A DNA stretch of 58,200 nt from Treponema sp. (GCA_031254315.1 JAIRUQ010000070.1:1-58200), one strand, 5' to 3'; positions 6,248-15,929 are shown, counted from the first letter of the stretch. Made by a program: numbers and translations. The notes: generated by a model not told the origin, from the sequence alone.

Positions 6248-7765
6248 ATGGATTACGTTATTGAGATGAAGGGGATTACAAAGGTATTTCCCGGAATTAT
6301 TGCCAATGATGATGTTACGCTTCAGCTTAAAAAAGGCGAAATCCATGCTCTGTTAGGTGAAAACGGGGCAGGTAAATCCACCCTTATGAGTGTCCTTTTC
6401 GGACTGTATCAGCCCGAAAAGGGTACTATCTTAAAAGAAGGGCAGGAAGTTAAAATTGACGGTCCCAATGACGCGACAAAACTTGGAATTGGGATGGTTC
6501 ATCAGCATTTCAAGCTGGTGCATAATTTTACGGTTCTTGAAAATATTATACTTGGCGCGGAGACGGTCAATTACGGTATTCTAAAACTGGATAATGCCCG
6601 TAAACAGGTTGTTGAACTATCCAAACGCTACAAACTCGATATCGATCCCGACGCTCTTATTTCTGACATTACAGTTGGAATGCAACAGCGTGTTGAAATC
6701 CTTAAAATGCTCTACCGTGAAAACGAGATTTTAATTTTTGATGAGCCAACGGCGGTTTTAACGCCTCAGGAAATCGAAGAGTTAATGCACATAATGAGAA
6801 ACCTTGTGGCGGAAGGCAAGTCGATTTTGTTCATCACGCACAAACTGGACGAAATCAAAGCTGTCGCTAACCGCTGTACTGTCCTGCGTAAAGGTAAATA
6901 CATCGGGACTGTCGATGTTGAGCCTGTTTCAAAAGAAGAGATGTCTGAAATGATGGTAGGAAGGAAGGTAAGTCTTTCTGTTGAAAAGACTGAAAAACAG
7001 AGTGGCGAAGTTATCCTTAAAGTGGAAAATCTTACCGTTACAAGCAAAACACATGGGAAATCTCTTGTAAATAACGCGAGTTTTGAAGTGCGCGCAGGGG
7101 AGATTGTCTGCATAGCGGGAATAGACGGGAACGGTCAGCAGGAGCTGATACATGCGCTTGCCGGAATGTTGGAAATGGACAGCGGAAAGGTTTTCCTTGA
7201 CGGAAAAGAAATTACACGTAACGATATTCGCTCCAGAGGCATGGCGCATATTCCCGAAGACAGGCATAAACACGGACTTGTCCTTGATTACAACCTTGCC
7301 TACAATTTAATTTTGCAAAATTATTTTGAAAACCGTTTCCAAAAATACGGTTTTCTTAAATTCGATGAAATTTATAAATTCGCGGATAAGTTAATTGAAA
7401 GTTTTGATATTCGTTGCGGGCAGGGAGCGCATACGCTTACACGCAGTATGTCGGGCGGCAATCAGCAGAAGGCGATTATCGCGCGTGAGATTTCCAGAGA
7501 TTCGCGTCTTTTAATCGCAGTCCAACCGACAAGAGGACTTGATGTCGGCGCTATAGAATACATCCATAAACAGCTTGTTGCCGAGCGCGATAAAGGAAAG
7601 GGAGTGCTTTTAGTTTCTCTGGAACTTGACGAAGTAATGGATGTCAGCGACAGAATTTTAGTTATTTTTGAAGGAAAACTTGTCGCAGACGTTAAACCAA
7701 AAGAAGTTACTTACAAGGAACTTGGTCTTTATATGGCAGGTTCCGCGAAACAGGAAGTAGCATGA
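6248..7765 (+). CDS. Nucleoside ABC transporter ATPase with two ABC domains
   Basis: This 505-residue protein carries two ABC domains in tandem, as in BMP-type (NupA) and RbsA transporters. The first has Walker A GENGAGKST (37-45), signature TVGMQQR and Walker B ILIFDEP. The second has a degenerate Walker A (GIDGNGQQE), a good MSGGNQQK signature and an altered Walker B (LIAVQPTRGLD). That asymmetry is normal for this family, so only one site is expected to hydrolyse ATP well. GGAGGAG precedes the start. Its stop overlaps the next start by 4 bp. Confidence 0.93.
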   Translation: MDYVIEMKGITKVFPGIIANDDVTLQLKKGEIHALLGENGAGKSTLMSVLFGLYQPEKGTILKEGQEVKIDGPNDATKLGIGMVHQHFKLVHNFTVLENIILGAETVNYGILKLDNARKQVVELSKRYKLDIDPDALISDITVGMQQRVEILKMLYRENEILIFDEPTAVLTPQEIEELMHIMRNLVAEGKSILFITHKLDEIKAVANRCTVLRKGKYIGTVDVEPVSKEEMSEMMVGRKVSLSVEKTEKQSGEVILKVENLTVTSKTHGKSLVNNASFEVRAGEIVCIAGIDGNGQQELIHALAGMLEMDSGKVFLDGKEITRNDIRSRGMAHIPEDRHKHGLVLDYNLAYNLILQNYFENRFQKYGFLKFDEIYKFADKLIESFDIRCGQGAHTLTRSMSGGNQQKAIIAREISRDSRLLIAVQPTRGLDVGAIEYIHKQLVAERDKGKGVLLVSLELDEVMDVSDRILVIFEGKLVADVKPKEVTYKELGLYMAGSAKQEVA

Positions 7766-8865
7766 AATTACCCGTAATAAAACTAAATCTAAAACTTACA
7801 GATTCGACAATTAACGCTCTGTCTTCTGTTACGGCAATTTTAGTCGGTCTTCTCGCAGGGCTTATTATTCTGTTGGTGAGTAACGCTTCTGAGGCTTTCC
7901 AAGGGTTTGGAGCGATCCTTTCAAGCGGCTTTTCCAACATGAAAGAGCTGGGGGATGTTTTTTACTTTGCCACCCCAATTATTTTGACGGGGCTTTCAGT
8001 TGGTTTTGCGTTAAGGACAGGGCTTTTTAACATCGGGGCGGCAGGTCAGTTTATTGTCGGCGCTTATGCCGCAATTCTTATCGGAGTAAAATGCACTTTT
8101 ATTCCGGGGCATTTGTTGTGGATTACCGCTCTTCTTGCGGCTATACTCGCGGGCGCTCTTTGGGGAGCTATTCCCGGCATATTCAAAGCCATTTTCAATG
8201 TGAACGAAGTAATCGCCTGTATAATGACAAATTATATCGGTACTTTATTGGTAAATTTTCTTATAACAAAAACAGTATTTGATTCCCTGCGGAATCAAAG
8301 TATGCGCGTAGCGGATAACGCGAATGTTCCCAAATTGGGAATGGATAATATCTTTAAGGATGGATACATCACTTCGAGCGCGAATGCAGGAATTTTTATC
8401 GCTATTATTTTCGCGATATTAATATATTTTATTTTAGAAAAAACAGCCTTTGGTTATGAACTTAAAGCCTGCGGTTTTAACCGCGAAGCGGCGCGTTATG
8501 CCGGTATCAATGAAAAGCGGAGCATTATTCTTTCAATGACAATCGCAGGCGCTTTAGCAGGGCTTGGCGGCGCGTTGTTATACCTCGCCGGTTCGGGCAA
8601 GGGCATTACAGTTGTTGACGTGCTTGCGTCGGAAGGATTTCTCGGCATTCCTGTCGCTCTTTTGGGGCTTAACAATCCGATTGGAATAATTTTTTCAGGT
8701 TTGTTAATCGCCTATCTAAGGGTCGGAGGATCTGAAATGCAGTTACACGGTTTTACCCCTCAGGTTATAGAAATTATTATCGCTGTCATTATTTATTTTA
8801 GCGCGTTTGCTCTTCTTGTTAAAAATTTCTTTAATTCGATTAAAAAACGACTGGAGGCAAAATGA
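7762..8865 (+). CDS. Nucleoside ABC transporter permease 1
   Basis: A 367-residue BPD_transp_2-type permease with about 8-10 membrane spans. The segment GLSVGFALRTGLFNIGAAGQFIVGAY and the EAA-like loop KACGFNREAARYAGINEKRSI are typical of YufP/NupP-like subunits. It pairs with the next permease as a heterodimer. The ATG overlaps the ATPase stop (ATGA), and its own stop overlaps the next ATG in the same way. Confidence 0.92.
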   Translation: MKLPVIKLNLKLTDSTINALSSVTAILVGLLAGLIILLVSNASEAFQGFGAILSSGFSNMKELGDVFYFATPIILTGLSVGFALRTGLFNIGAAGQFIVGAYAAILIGVKCTFIPGHLLWITALLAAILAGALWGAIPGIFKAIFNVNEVIACIMTNYIGTLLVNFLITKTVFDSLRNQSMRVADNANVPKLGMDNIFKDGYITSSANAGIFIAIIFAILIYFILEKTAFGYELKACGFNREAARYAGINEKRSIILSMTIAGALAGLGGALLYLAGSGKGITVVDVLASEGFLGIPVALLGLNNPIGIIFSGLLIAYLRVGGSEMQLHGFTPQVIEIIIAVIIYFSAFALLVKNFFNSIKKRLEAK

Positions 8866-9815
8866 GCATATTTTATTTTCTTGTTCAGCAGACAATGTTC
8901 TTTTCGATCCCATTATTGATTGTCGCTTTAGGAGGGATGTTTTCCGAACGCTCCGGCGTAATCAACATCGGTCTTGAGGGTACTATGATCCTCGGCGGAT
9001 TTACAGGCATTTTATTTATCAGTTCTGTACAGCACGTTATTCCGGGGCAGGCAGTTCTGTTGCTGGCGGTAATTGTTTCCGCAGGTACGGGAATAGTAGT
9101 TTCCCTGCTTCACGCCTACGCTTCCATTAACATGAAAGCCGATCAGATAATAAGCGGCACGGCTATCAACATGCTGGCTCCCGCTCTTGCTATTTACATA
9201 GCGAGAATGATCCGCACCGTTCAGCAAATTCCGTTTGAAAATCAATTTCATATCAGTAAAGTTCCGTTGTTAGGCGACATTCCGGTTATCGGTCCCCTGT
9301 TTTTCTCAAACACATATCTTACCACCTACTTGGGTTTTCTTATTCTCGCGGGAGCCGCCTTTGTTCTTTACAAGACTCGCTTTGGACTTCGCCTTCGCTC
9401 CTGCGGCGAGCATCCTCAAGCGGCGGACTCTGCGGGAATCAATGTTTATGCGATGCGCTATGCAGGTGTAATGATTTCAGGGGCGCTTGCGGGTCTTGGC
9501 GGACTTGTATTCGTAATCCCGACATCCACTCAATTTAACGCCGAAGTCGCGGGGTATGGCTTCCTCGCCCTCGCGGTGTTGATTTTCGGACAATGGAAAC
9601 CCCTGCTAATTCTTGCCGCGGCTTTTTTCTTCGGACTGATGAAAGCGGTTTCTTCTTCTTATTCGGGAATACCTATTTTCGCGTCAATTCCCATTCCTGC
9701 TTATGTGTACAAGATGATCCCCTACATAGCGACTCTAGTTGTTCTTGCTTTCAGTTCCAAAGCGTCGCAAGCCCCAAGAGCTGAAGGGATTCCTTATGAT
9801 AAAGGGCGAAGGTAA
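8862..9815 (+). CDS. Nucleoside ABC transporter permease 2
   Basis: A 317-residue second permease of the same superfamily (NupQ/YufQ-like). It contains GGMFSERSGVINIGLEGTMILGGF, the hallmark glycine-rich helix of this subunit, and the coupling loop SCGEHPQAADSAGINVYAMRY. It has many hydrophobic spans and a basic tail (YDKGRR). With the preceding permease it forms the membrane channel for nucleosides. Confidence 0.92.
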   Translation: MSIFYFLVQQTMFFSIPLLIVALGGMFSERSGVINIGLEGTMILGGFTGILFISSVQHVIPGQAVLLLAVIVSAGTGIVVSLLHAYASINMKADQIISGTAINMLAPALAIYIARMIRTVQQIPFENQFHISKVPLLGDIPVIGPLFFSNTYLTTYLGFLILAGAAFVLYKTRFGLRLRSCGEHPQAADSAGINVYAMRYAGVMISGALAGLGGLVFVIPTSTQFNAEVAGYGFLALAVLIFGQWKPLLILAAAFFFGLMKAVSSSYSGIPIFASIPIPAYVYKMIPYIATLVVLAFSSKASQAPRAEGIPYDKGRR

Positions 9816-9820
9816 CTAAT

Positions 9821-10573
9821 ATGGAAAAGATGTATCATATTGATTTTGATGACAGCCACAAAGCGTTATACGCAATTCTTCCCGGCGATCCTGGCAGGGT
9901 AGAGAAGATAGCTTCTCACCTTGATAACCCTCGCTTTTTTCACCAAAACCGCGAATACACAACATGGCTTGGGGAATTATCAGGCAAGACAGTAATGGTT
10001 ATCTCCACCGGAATGGGAGGACCATCGACGGCAATCGCAGTAGAGGAGTTATACCAAACCGGAGTGCGTAACTTTATCAGAGTCGGCACTTGCGGAGGAA
10101 TGGCTCTTCCTGTAACAGGCGGAGATGTTGTAATCGCTACCGGAGCAATTCGCATGGAGGGAACAACAAAAGAGTACGTTCCCATTGAGTTCCCTGCCGT
10201 CGCCAATCTTGACGTAACGAACGCCCTTGTAGAAGCCGCGAAAAAACTGGGAAAAAAGTGGCACACCGGAATTGTTCAGTGCAAAGATTCTTTTTACGGA
10301 CAGCACAGTCCCGACCGAATGCCCTCAGGCTACGAATTGAAAGACAAATGGGAAGCGTGGAAAAAAGCCGGCTGTCTTGCGTCAGAGATGGAAAGCTCCA
10401 CGCTTTACATTGTGAGCCAAATACTCGGCGCTCGCGCCGGTTGCGTACTTAACGTAGTGTGGAATCAGGAGCGTGAAAAAGCCGGTATGAGCAACCCTCA
10501 TTGCCATGACACAGAAGGCGCGATCAAGACATCCGTAGAAGCGATTCGTATTTTGATTCGTGGCGAGGGTTAA
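9821..10573 (+). CDS. udp: Uridine phosphorylase (PNP/UDP family)
   Basis: This 250-residue enzyme splits uridine and phosphate into uracil and ribose-1-phosphate. Family marks are PGDPGRVEKIASHL (phosphate site), VISTGMGGPSTAIAVEEL, FIRVGTCGGM and SEMESSTLYIVSQI (ribose and catalytic region). It lies 5 bp after the importer permease, so imported nucleosides are directly salvaged. The exact base preference (uridine versus purine nucleosides) is inferred. Its TAA stop is inside the first arm of structured repeat A, so the repeat may act on the mRNA 3' end. Confidence 0.9.
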   Translation: MEKMYHIDFDDSHKALYAILPGDPGRVEKIASHLDNPRFFHQNREYTTWLGELSGKTVMVISTGMGGPSTAIAVEELYQTGVRNFIRVGTCGGMALPVTGGDVVIATGAIRMEGTTKEYVPIEFPAVANLDVTNALVEAAKKLGKKWHTGIVQCKDSFYGQHSPDRMPSGYELKDKWEAWKKAGCLASEMESSTLYIVSQILGARAGCVLNVVWNQEREKAGMSNPHCHDTEGAIKTSVEAIRILIRGEG

Positions 10574-10669
10574 TACCCCGCTCCTCTGGGGCGGTTATAA
10601 AGGTATTAACCCGAGTCCAATACCTCTTGAGAACAACATACCCCGTTGCTCTGCGGCGGGGTATGTTGA
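10567..10669 (+). repeat. Structured two-hairpin repeat, copy A
   Basis: Hairpin I has outer arms GGGTTAATACC (10567-10577) and GGTATTAACCC (10602-10612) enclosing an inner stem (10578-10584/10588-10594). A linker with ACCT..TGAGAAC (10622-10633) leads to hairpin II, a perfect 12-bp stem (10634-10645/10657-10668). The udp stop codon lies within the first arm. Copies B and C have the same plan in the opposite orientation, and the paired bases change together. Function is unknown; it could act as a terminator, RNA element or mobile repeat. Confidence 0.85.
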
Positions 10670-10690
10670 TTGAGCAGGAATGATGAAGAG

Positions 10691-10740
10691 GATCAACGAA
10701 TTACGCGAATTAGGCGAATTACACGAATAGAGAATTAGCG
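10691..10740. repeat. Intergenic direct-word repeat, copy 1
   Basis: The sequence contains ATCAACGAATTACGCGAAT followed by further GAATTA-type words with an 8-11 base rhythm. Close relatives occur at 42281-42335, 42984-43014, 51875-51911 and, inverted, at 52019-52089. All are intergenic. Origin and role are unknown. Confidence 0.65.
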
Positions 10741-10776
10741 TAGATATGAATTTATAATACAAATCAAAAAAATATG

Positions 10777-10820
10777 TTGACATAATAGATTAATAGTGGT
10801 ATAAAGACATCTGTTGGAGG
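10777..10820 (+). promoter_or_regulatory. Promoter and ribosome site for the 10826 lipoprotein
   Basis: TTGACA (10777-10782) and TATAAA (10800-10805) are spaced by exactly 17 bases. GGAGG (10816-10820) is 5 bases before the ATG. The untranslated leader would be very short. Confidence 0.7.
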
Positions 10821-10825
10821 ATATT

Positions 10826-11362
10826 ATGAAGAACATATTATTTGTTTTCATTGGTTTCTTTTTACTGGTTGGATGCGCGAGTGTTAAAAAGGAACAAACT
10901 TCTACAAGAAGATTTGAAGTACCCCGAAACTATTCTTTTGTGACTGAGGCTGATTTCAGAAGATATGAGGCTGATATTTTGGAATGTATAGATTATTTGG
11001 AAAGCGCGCCTGTTGATGATCTTTCAAATGATAGGAGAAGAATTAATACATTCTTTTTGGAGTGGTTAACAAATGTACCATACGTTCATATAATTATAGA
11101 CGGTTCCGTTATTGAGCTATGTGATAAAAACGCGAATTTTTTAATAACATTCATGGGCGGATGGACAAAACATGTATTGTTACATCCAGATGATCAAAGT
11201 GAGATAAATGGTTATTTTGCGGGAATTGAATCTATTTTAGCCATTTACCGCAAAGGAAATGGTGTAAAATCCGATGAAAAAATAATGGGATTAATAAGAA
11301 TCCAAGACGAAGGAAAATTAATGGATTGGGTTTTACGGCAAAGAAATCAAAATGGCACATAA
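10826..11362 (+). CDS. Small lipoprotein of unknown function
   Basis: The start at 10826 is chosen for its GGAGG; an ATG at 10814 precedes that site. The 178-residue product has a short signal peptide ending in LLVGC. The mature part is soluble with an acidic-aromatic character (NYSFVTEADFRRYEADILECIDYL, then WLTNVPYVHIIIDGSVIELC) and no recognised domain. It is a single-gene unit with a strong promoter, in an accessory stretch between two structured repeats. I do not recognise a family. Confidence 0.7.
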   Translation: MKNILFVFIGFFLLVGCASVKKEQTSTRRFEVPRNYSFVTEADFRRYEADILECIDYLESAPVDDLSNDRRRINTFFLEWLTNVPYVHIIIDGSVIELCDKNANFLITFMGGWTKHVLLHPDDQSEINGYFAGIESILAIYRKGNGVKSDEKIMGLIRIQDEGKLMDWVLRQRNQNGT

Positions 11363-11481
11363 CTAGATAGTCGGCGTTAAATGGCAGATACCGTTATGTA
11401 AAATGCGTGAAACTACTTGCGCGGCAATTCAATGAGCCTTTTTGTTACTCACATACAACCGCGACATTAAAATAAAATTTG

Positions 11482-11511
11482 CTAAAAAAAACGGTTTTTT
11501 AGTAGTTTTTC
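11482..11511 (+). terminator. A/T-rich hairpin after the lipoprotein gene
   Basis: CTAAAAAA and TTTTTTAG (about 11482-11501) can pair around a short loop and are followed by GTAGTTTTTCG. It may end transcription of the lipoprotein before the cupin promoter. It is weak because the stem has almost no G+C. Confidence 0.3.
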
Positions 11512-11517
11512 GCATAC

Positions 11518-11552
11518 TTGACATATTTTTATAAAAACTTTATACTCCCAAT
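11518..11552 (+). promoter_or_regulatory. Promoter of the cupin gene
   Basis: TTGACA (11518-11523) and TATACT (11541-11546) have ideal 17-base spacing. The expected transcription start falls at the ATG at 11553, which has no Shine-Dalgarno, so the mRNA may be leaderless. Confidence 0.65.
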
Positions 11553-11897
11553 ATGGTAATACAACGTAAAAACATGAAAACTGAAGTTAAGGAAAAGATG
11601 CGTGGCGGAGAAGGACACGCCGAATTAGTTCATTTTGTGGATTGCGAAAATGAAAAGAACGTCAGACTGCTGGCGGAACTGACTCTACAGCCGGGCTGTT
11701 CAATCGGGAAGCATAGCCATGAAACGGAAACCGAGTATTTTTTCATTCTTTCAGGTAGCGGTATGGTAAACGACAACGGAACCGAAACCCCTGTAAAAGC
11801 AGGAGATGCGATAATTACCGGAAATGGCGCGTCCCACAGTATCAGTAATACCGGCTCCGTTCCGCTTGTATTTCACGCTGTTATCGTAACTTATTAG
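11553..11897 (+). CDS. Cupin-domain protein
   Basis: This 114-residue protein is a single cupin barrel. Motif 1 is seen as PGCSIGKHSHETETEYFFILSG (HSH and E as likely metal ligands) and motif 2 as VKAGDAIITGNGASHSISNTG (final His). Such small cupins bind metal and often sugars or act as isomerases or regulators; the substrate cannot be told here. The start is either 11553 (leaderless) or the in-frame ATG at 11574. Neither has a Shine-Dalgarno. The gene stands alone. Confidence 0.85.
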   Translation: MVIQRKNMKTEVKEKMRGGEGHAELVHFVDCENEKNVRLLAELTLQPGCSIGKHSHETETEYFFILSGSGMVNDNGTETPVKAGDAIITGNGASHSISNTGSVPLVFHAVIVTY

Positions 11898-11987
11898 ATT
11901 TCTTGCCTCTCACATATTGTTCTTTTACGGTTCTCTGGTTTTGCAAATACAATTCCATCTATATCGTACTAAATTTTCAGAATGGCA

Positions 11988-13781
11988 CTAATCAACTTTG
12001 AACTGTGAAACTTCCCGTATCAAATAATCAATGTTCTCTTTGTTTTCACCGCTTATCTCGTTGACATGGTTTACCGCCACGTTGATTTGCTCTGCCCCGA
12101 CAGACATCTCGTTCATACCGCCTGATATTTCTTTCGTTACATTTTCAAGATTGTCGCTTTCTCTAATTACTCCTTTGACTTCTTCAAGCATCTTATCGGA
12201 GCTTCCGGTTACTTGCCGTGTTATCTCATTTACATTACCGATTCCTTCAAGAACTTGTTTACTTCCGGTCTCTTGTTCTTCCATCGCGTTACGGATGCTT
12301 TCTTCCTGAGCCGCTACGGTTCTTACGCCTGAATCAATTGCCTCGAATTTGCCAAGCACGTTTTCGGTAGATTGGGTAATTTTATCAATTGAATCCTTAA
12401 TTTTTTTCAATACCGTACCAATGGTCTTTGACTGTTCCCCGGAACTTTCCGCAAGTTTGCGTATTTCATCGGCTACTACGGCAAACCCTTTGCCTGCATC
12501 TCCTGCGTGCGCCGCCTCGATAGCGGCGTTCATAGAAAGCAGATTCGTCTGACTTGCGATATTTTCCATTACAGAGTTAATCTCCAAAAGCCCTTCTGAT
12601 TCGCGCTCTATTTCCTGTATATCCTGCGATACTTCTACTAATCCTGTACGACCTACTTCGGAAGAGCCCAAAAGCGCGTTTACATTTTCTTCGTTTTTAA
12701 TAAGCGTAACAGTAACGGAGCGGATATTCGCTACCATTTCTTCAATGGCGGTTGATGCCTGAGCTACATTACTACTTTGATCATCAATATGATTGACAAG
12801 TTTTTTGATGTTGTCTGTAAGCTGTTCCATGGTCGAATGGGTTTGTGTAACGCTGGCGCTCTGATTTATAACACGACCCTTGATACTCTGAACATTGGCG
12901 GCAATCTCATTTACTGAGGCGGCAGTTTCGTTCATATTATTCGCAAGTTTATTACCTATATCATGAAGCGATTCTGCCCTTTTTTTGATGTTAATCACCA
13001 TTTCTCTGATTTTGTCTAACGTCTGGTTGAAAGAGCGAATCATCATTCCGATTTCATCATTTCGCGTTACATATTTACCTAGCGTTTTGCTGTCTTCCTT
13101 ACGCATTACAATATCTCCTGTCGTACCAACCTTTTCCATAAAGGCTGACAGCGGCAAAAGTGGTTTTACAATGTTCGATGTAATGGCTAATGTTAAAATA
13201 ACGCTTGCAACTAATGCAATAACGATGAAGACTACAATAATGAATGTAAAGGTCATTCCAAAATTGTAAATTTCCTGTGTCTTATCATTTAGTAAAACTC
13301 CATACCTGTTATTCATGTTTTCCAAACAGGATATGACCTTCTGTGTTTCAGGCAAGATTTCATCCCTGAAAATCCTTCCTGATATATTCGCTTCACCATT
13401 TTTAAGATAATTTGTAATTTCACGCGCTTTATTATGAATAAAATCATGAGGCTTAGTGATCTGACTAAGAAGTGAAAGAACCTCAGGGTCTGTCACTTCT
13501 TTTACTTCATCGCTCTTAAGCCAATTACCCAAAGAACAGGCGGTAGAATCAAGCGAGCCGGTGAACGCCGCTCCGCTATAAACAGTCTCGGAAAGACCGT
13601 GCCTCCAATTATAATGCGAACTTAATATTGAAGAGATAGTTGATCTCGTCTCCGATAAACCAAGCATATCTTCAGATGAAATTGTGAATTTTTTACCACA
13701 GTAAAGCCCCATTACGCCAAGGAAAACCCCTATCACGGCAATAATAATAAAGCCCCCGAAAAGCTTTGTACGAACTTTCAT
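11988..13781 (-). CDS. Methyl-accepting chemotaxis protein with extracytoplasmic CZB-like domain
   Basis: A 597-residue chemoreceptor. Membrane spans lie at about 8-28 and 172-200, enclosing a region with HYNWR, CSLGNWL and HDFIHNKA. That H...C-x-LG-x-W...H-x3-H pattern is the chemoreceptor zinc-binding (CZB) domain. A HAMP-like part follows, then the signalling domain with the conserved hairpin tip ([22 protein letters not shown]). AGGAGG lies 11 bases before the ATG. Most CZB domains are cytoplasmic, so placement between the two membrane spans is notable. It should feed the CheA/CheY pathway; zinc or a redox/hypochlorite-type cue is an inference. Confidence 0.9.
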   Translation of the reverse strand: MKVRTKLFGGFIIIAVIGVFLGVMGLYCGKKFTISSEDMLGLSETRSTISSILSSHYNWRHGLSETVYSGAAFTGSLDSTACSLGNWLKSDEVKEVTDPEVLSLLSQITKPHDFIHNKAREITNYLKNGEANISGRIFRDEILPETQKVISCLENMNNRYGVLLNDKTQEIYNFGMTFTFIIVVFIVIALVASVILTLAITSNIVKPLLPLSAFMEKVGTTGDIVMRKEDSKTLGKYVTRNDEIGMMIRSFNQTLDKIREMVINIKKRAESLHDIGNKLANNMNETAASVNEIAANVQSIKGRVINQSASVTQTHSTMEQLTDNIKKLVNHIDDQSSNVAQASTAIEEMVANIRSVTVTLIKNEENVNALLGSSEVGRTGLVEVSQDIQEIERESEGLLEINSVMENIASQTNLLSMNAAIEAAHAGDAGKGFAVVADEIRKLAESSGEQSKTIGTVLKKIKDSIDKITQSTENVLGKFEAIDSGVRTVAAQEESIRNAMEEQETGSKQVLEGIGNVNEITRQVTGSSDKMLEEVKGVIRESDNLENVTKEISGGMNEMSVGAEQINVAVNHVNEISGENKENIDYLIREVSQFKVD

Positions 13782-14122
13782 AATTTTGTAAACCTCCTGT
13801 TCCTTTTTTAAGAATAAAAAAAATTGCGTATAAATTTGCTAAAAGAACAGCGCATTTTACAAGCCCATTTGTTTATAAAATAATGGTTTAGGTATAGTTT
13901 GTCAAGAAAAAGTTAATTTTAGAACAAAAATTAATATATAGGGTGATGAAATATTTTTATAATTTTATGAAGACAATCATATTTCTCAAAACATTCTCCT
14001 AAATTTCATTGATAGGTGAAAAAATTTTTCAGAATATTTTTTGTTCATTAAAAAATATATATCAAAAATAAATTTTGTTAATGTTTTTTGTATTTTTTTT
14101 GGACAGCAGTTTCTGCCCCTGC
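13782..14122. other. AT-rich intergenic region upstream of the chemoreceptor
   Basis: This stretch separates two minus-strand genes and is very AT-rich. I see no ORF of note and no stable hairpin apart from the terminator starting at 14123. The chemoreceptor promoter should lie here, but I could not assign -35/-10 boxes with confidence. Confidence 0.5.
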
Positions 14123-14160
14123 AAAAAAAATGCCAGGCAGGAAATACTGCCCGGCATTTT
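14123..14160 (-). terminator. Terminator after the PH-like membrane protein gene
   Basis: TGCC-x-GGCAG (14131-14140) pairs with CTGCC-x-GGCA (14147-14156) with one internal mismatch. The flanking A-run (14123-14130) reads as eight U on the minus strand. It lies 50-80 bp beyond the stop of the minus-strand gene at 14207. Confidence 0.8.
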
Positions 14161-14206
14161 CAAGACTTGTTAGTTGCCTTAGTTCTAGAACAACACTTTG
14201 CCTTTT

Positions 14207-15565
14207 TTATACATTACCAAAATTTGGCGGCGGATTATATGAAGGTTGTTCAGAAACTGAAGGTTGCGAAGGACGATTTTCTCTTTTATTCCATTTATCC
14301 AGAGCTGAATCACCGGACTTTTGGAAATCGCAAATTATCGCGCCAATTTCACGGATAGCGCTTTCGGTTTCTTCTGTTGGGATAACTTCGGAAAACCCTG
14401 TTCCTTTCCTGCTAATATCAATCGGTTCTCTTTTTCCCGCTTTGTTCTTTATACTGATAATTAAATTAGGTCTGAAACAGAACAGGAACACACAAACAAT
14501 GGTGGCAATAACCGATATGACGAACAGCCAGCCAAAGATGAAGATTCCGGTTGCTACTTTACATACTGTAAAACCAGCATTGCCAAAGATAAGAATAAAT
14601 AGCTTAAGTCCGAATCTTTTATAAAGCACGAAGAAAAGTATTAATCCGCCAAATCCAAATATCAATCCTAATATTGTCAATGAAATTTGAGCAAAGACCC
14701 TACTATTAACTGTTTTTTTCTCAGCTTTTTTAGCGGTTTCGAATTCAGCGATAGCTGTTTTCTCTCCTTCTATAGCTTTATCTCTCTCCGGGATAGCCAA
14801 GTCTAAAATTGCCTGAGGGGTCAAATACCGTCTTCCATAAAGATAAGTTCGTGTTGGATTAGTAACGGCATTTCCTTCATATTCAGTTACTAAATTCTGA
14901 ATTGCCTCTCTTGCTTCCATAGCTTTAACTGCGTTTTCTTCGGCTTTTTTTCTTTCTGAAATTGCCTTCTTTTCGTTATTATAAGCATTATACAGATGTC
15001 CCAAGATCAAAATTTCGGAATTAGTCCCCTCTAAATCAAGAATCTCAAGAACATCTTCCCCTTTTGAGCTTACCAGCGATGTAATGCCGGAAAAAGCAGA
15101 CGGTCCGGAAGTTATAAAAGAAGCTAAGGCAATAATAATGATAGCGAATACTAAATACAAAAAGCTGAATTTATAATTTTTTCTAGCTTCAATGCCGCCA
15201 ACCTCATTAATGTCATATTCATGCTGTAAGGTAGTTCTCCCTCCAACCGAGCGTCCGCTAGCGCGGAAAATTACGCGCTTATTGGTAACCTGCATACGTC
15301 CTTCGGCGCGTTCAAATTTAAGCAGAGTTCGCAAGACCGCGATATTGTACTGCTTAACCGGGGTTTCATTTTCAATCGCGCTGATACAATCGGGGGTGAT
15401 TTTCATCCCGCGTTCATAGGTATCTGCCGCGTTTTGTTCAGGTGAACCCACACCCATTCTATTTTTCACCGAAGCGAAAAAATTTCCTGCTTTTGAGTCA
15501 CTGCCAATTCGGCTTTTTATCGACTCAGCAAATTTCCCTGCTTTTTCTTTATTAATTGATTCCAT
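14207..15565 (-). CDS. Membrane protein with PH-like N-terminal segment, unknown function
   Basis: The start at 15565 has GGAGG 8 bases upstream; a TTG two codons earlier is not needed. Of 452 residues, the first 45 are polar. Residues about 75-115 (KFERAEGRMQVTNKRVIFRASG) resemble bacterial PH domains that sense lipid. A membrane span follows (about 130-150), then a charged Ala/Glu/Lys helix region (about 205-245, likely coiled coil). Three more spans lie at about 285-375 and a Pro/Ser-rich tail ends the protein. The function is unknown. It is a single gene with its own terminator. Confidence 0.72.
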   Translation of the reverse strand: MESINKEKAGKFAESIKSRIGSDSKAGNFFASVKNRMGVGSPEQNAADTYERGMKITPDCISAIENETPVKQYNIAVLRTLLKFERAEGRMQVTNKRVIFRASGRSVGGRTTLQHEYDINEVGGIEARKNYKFSFLYLVFAIIIIALASFITSGPSAFSGITSLVSSKGEDVLEILDLEGTNSEILILGHLYNAYNNEKKAISERKKAEENAVKAMEAREAIQNLVTEYEGNAVTNPTRTYLYGRRYLTPQAILDLAIPERDKAIEGEKTAIAEFETAKKAEKKTVNSRVFAQISLTILGLIFGFGGLILFFVLYKRFGLKLFILIFGNAGFTVCKVATGIFIFGWLFVISVIATIVCVFLFCFRPNLIISIKNKAGKREPIDISRKGTGFSEVIPTEETESAIREIGAIICDFQKSGDSALDKWNKRENRPSQPSVSEQPSYNPPPNFGNV

Positions 15566-15873
15566 CGTCAATTCCTCCTAGTTGATTTATATAAACATAA
15601 TCACAATATTAAAAGAAAGTTACAAGTGGTTTGTATGAAAATTCAAAAAAATGTCTTTTTTGAGATTTTGGATTAGGTTATTAAATAACTTTCATGTAAT
15701 GGGGGATGTTATAAAAAAGCGGGGAATATTTCTTCCAACGTTCGGGATAACTATCCTTATGACCAAATCTGTTTTTAAGTGATACAAAAACCGAAAAAAA
15801 TGGGCGTATCAAATGACTTTGTAAAACTTACTGATATTTTTCAAAAAATGATTTTTAGGTTGTGATTGCCTCT
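15566..15873. other. Intergenic region without a recognised gene
   Basis: This lies between two minus-strand genes. It holds the ribosome site of the membrane-protein gene at its left end and A/T-rich runs. I see no coding potential with a ribosome site and no repeat shared with other parts of the window. Confidence 0.5.
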
Positions 15874-15902
15874 CCTACTTAGCCCGATACGGGCTAAGTA
15901 GG
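15874..15902 (-). terminator. Strong hairpin after the LysM lipoprotein gene
   Basis: A perfect 12-bp stem (15874-15885/15891-15902) with loop GATAC lies just past the stop of the minus-strand LysM gene at 15930. There is no U-run, so it may protect the mRNA end rather than terminate on its own. Confidence 0.5.
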
Positions 15903-15929
15903 CAACATCAGACTTTGAACCTGCCCAAA

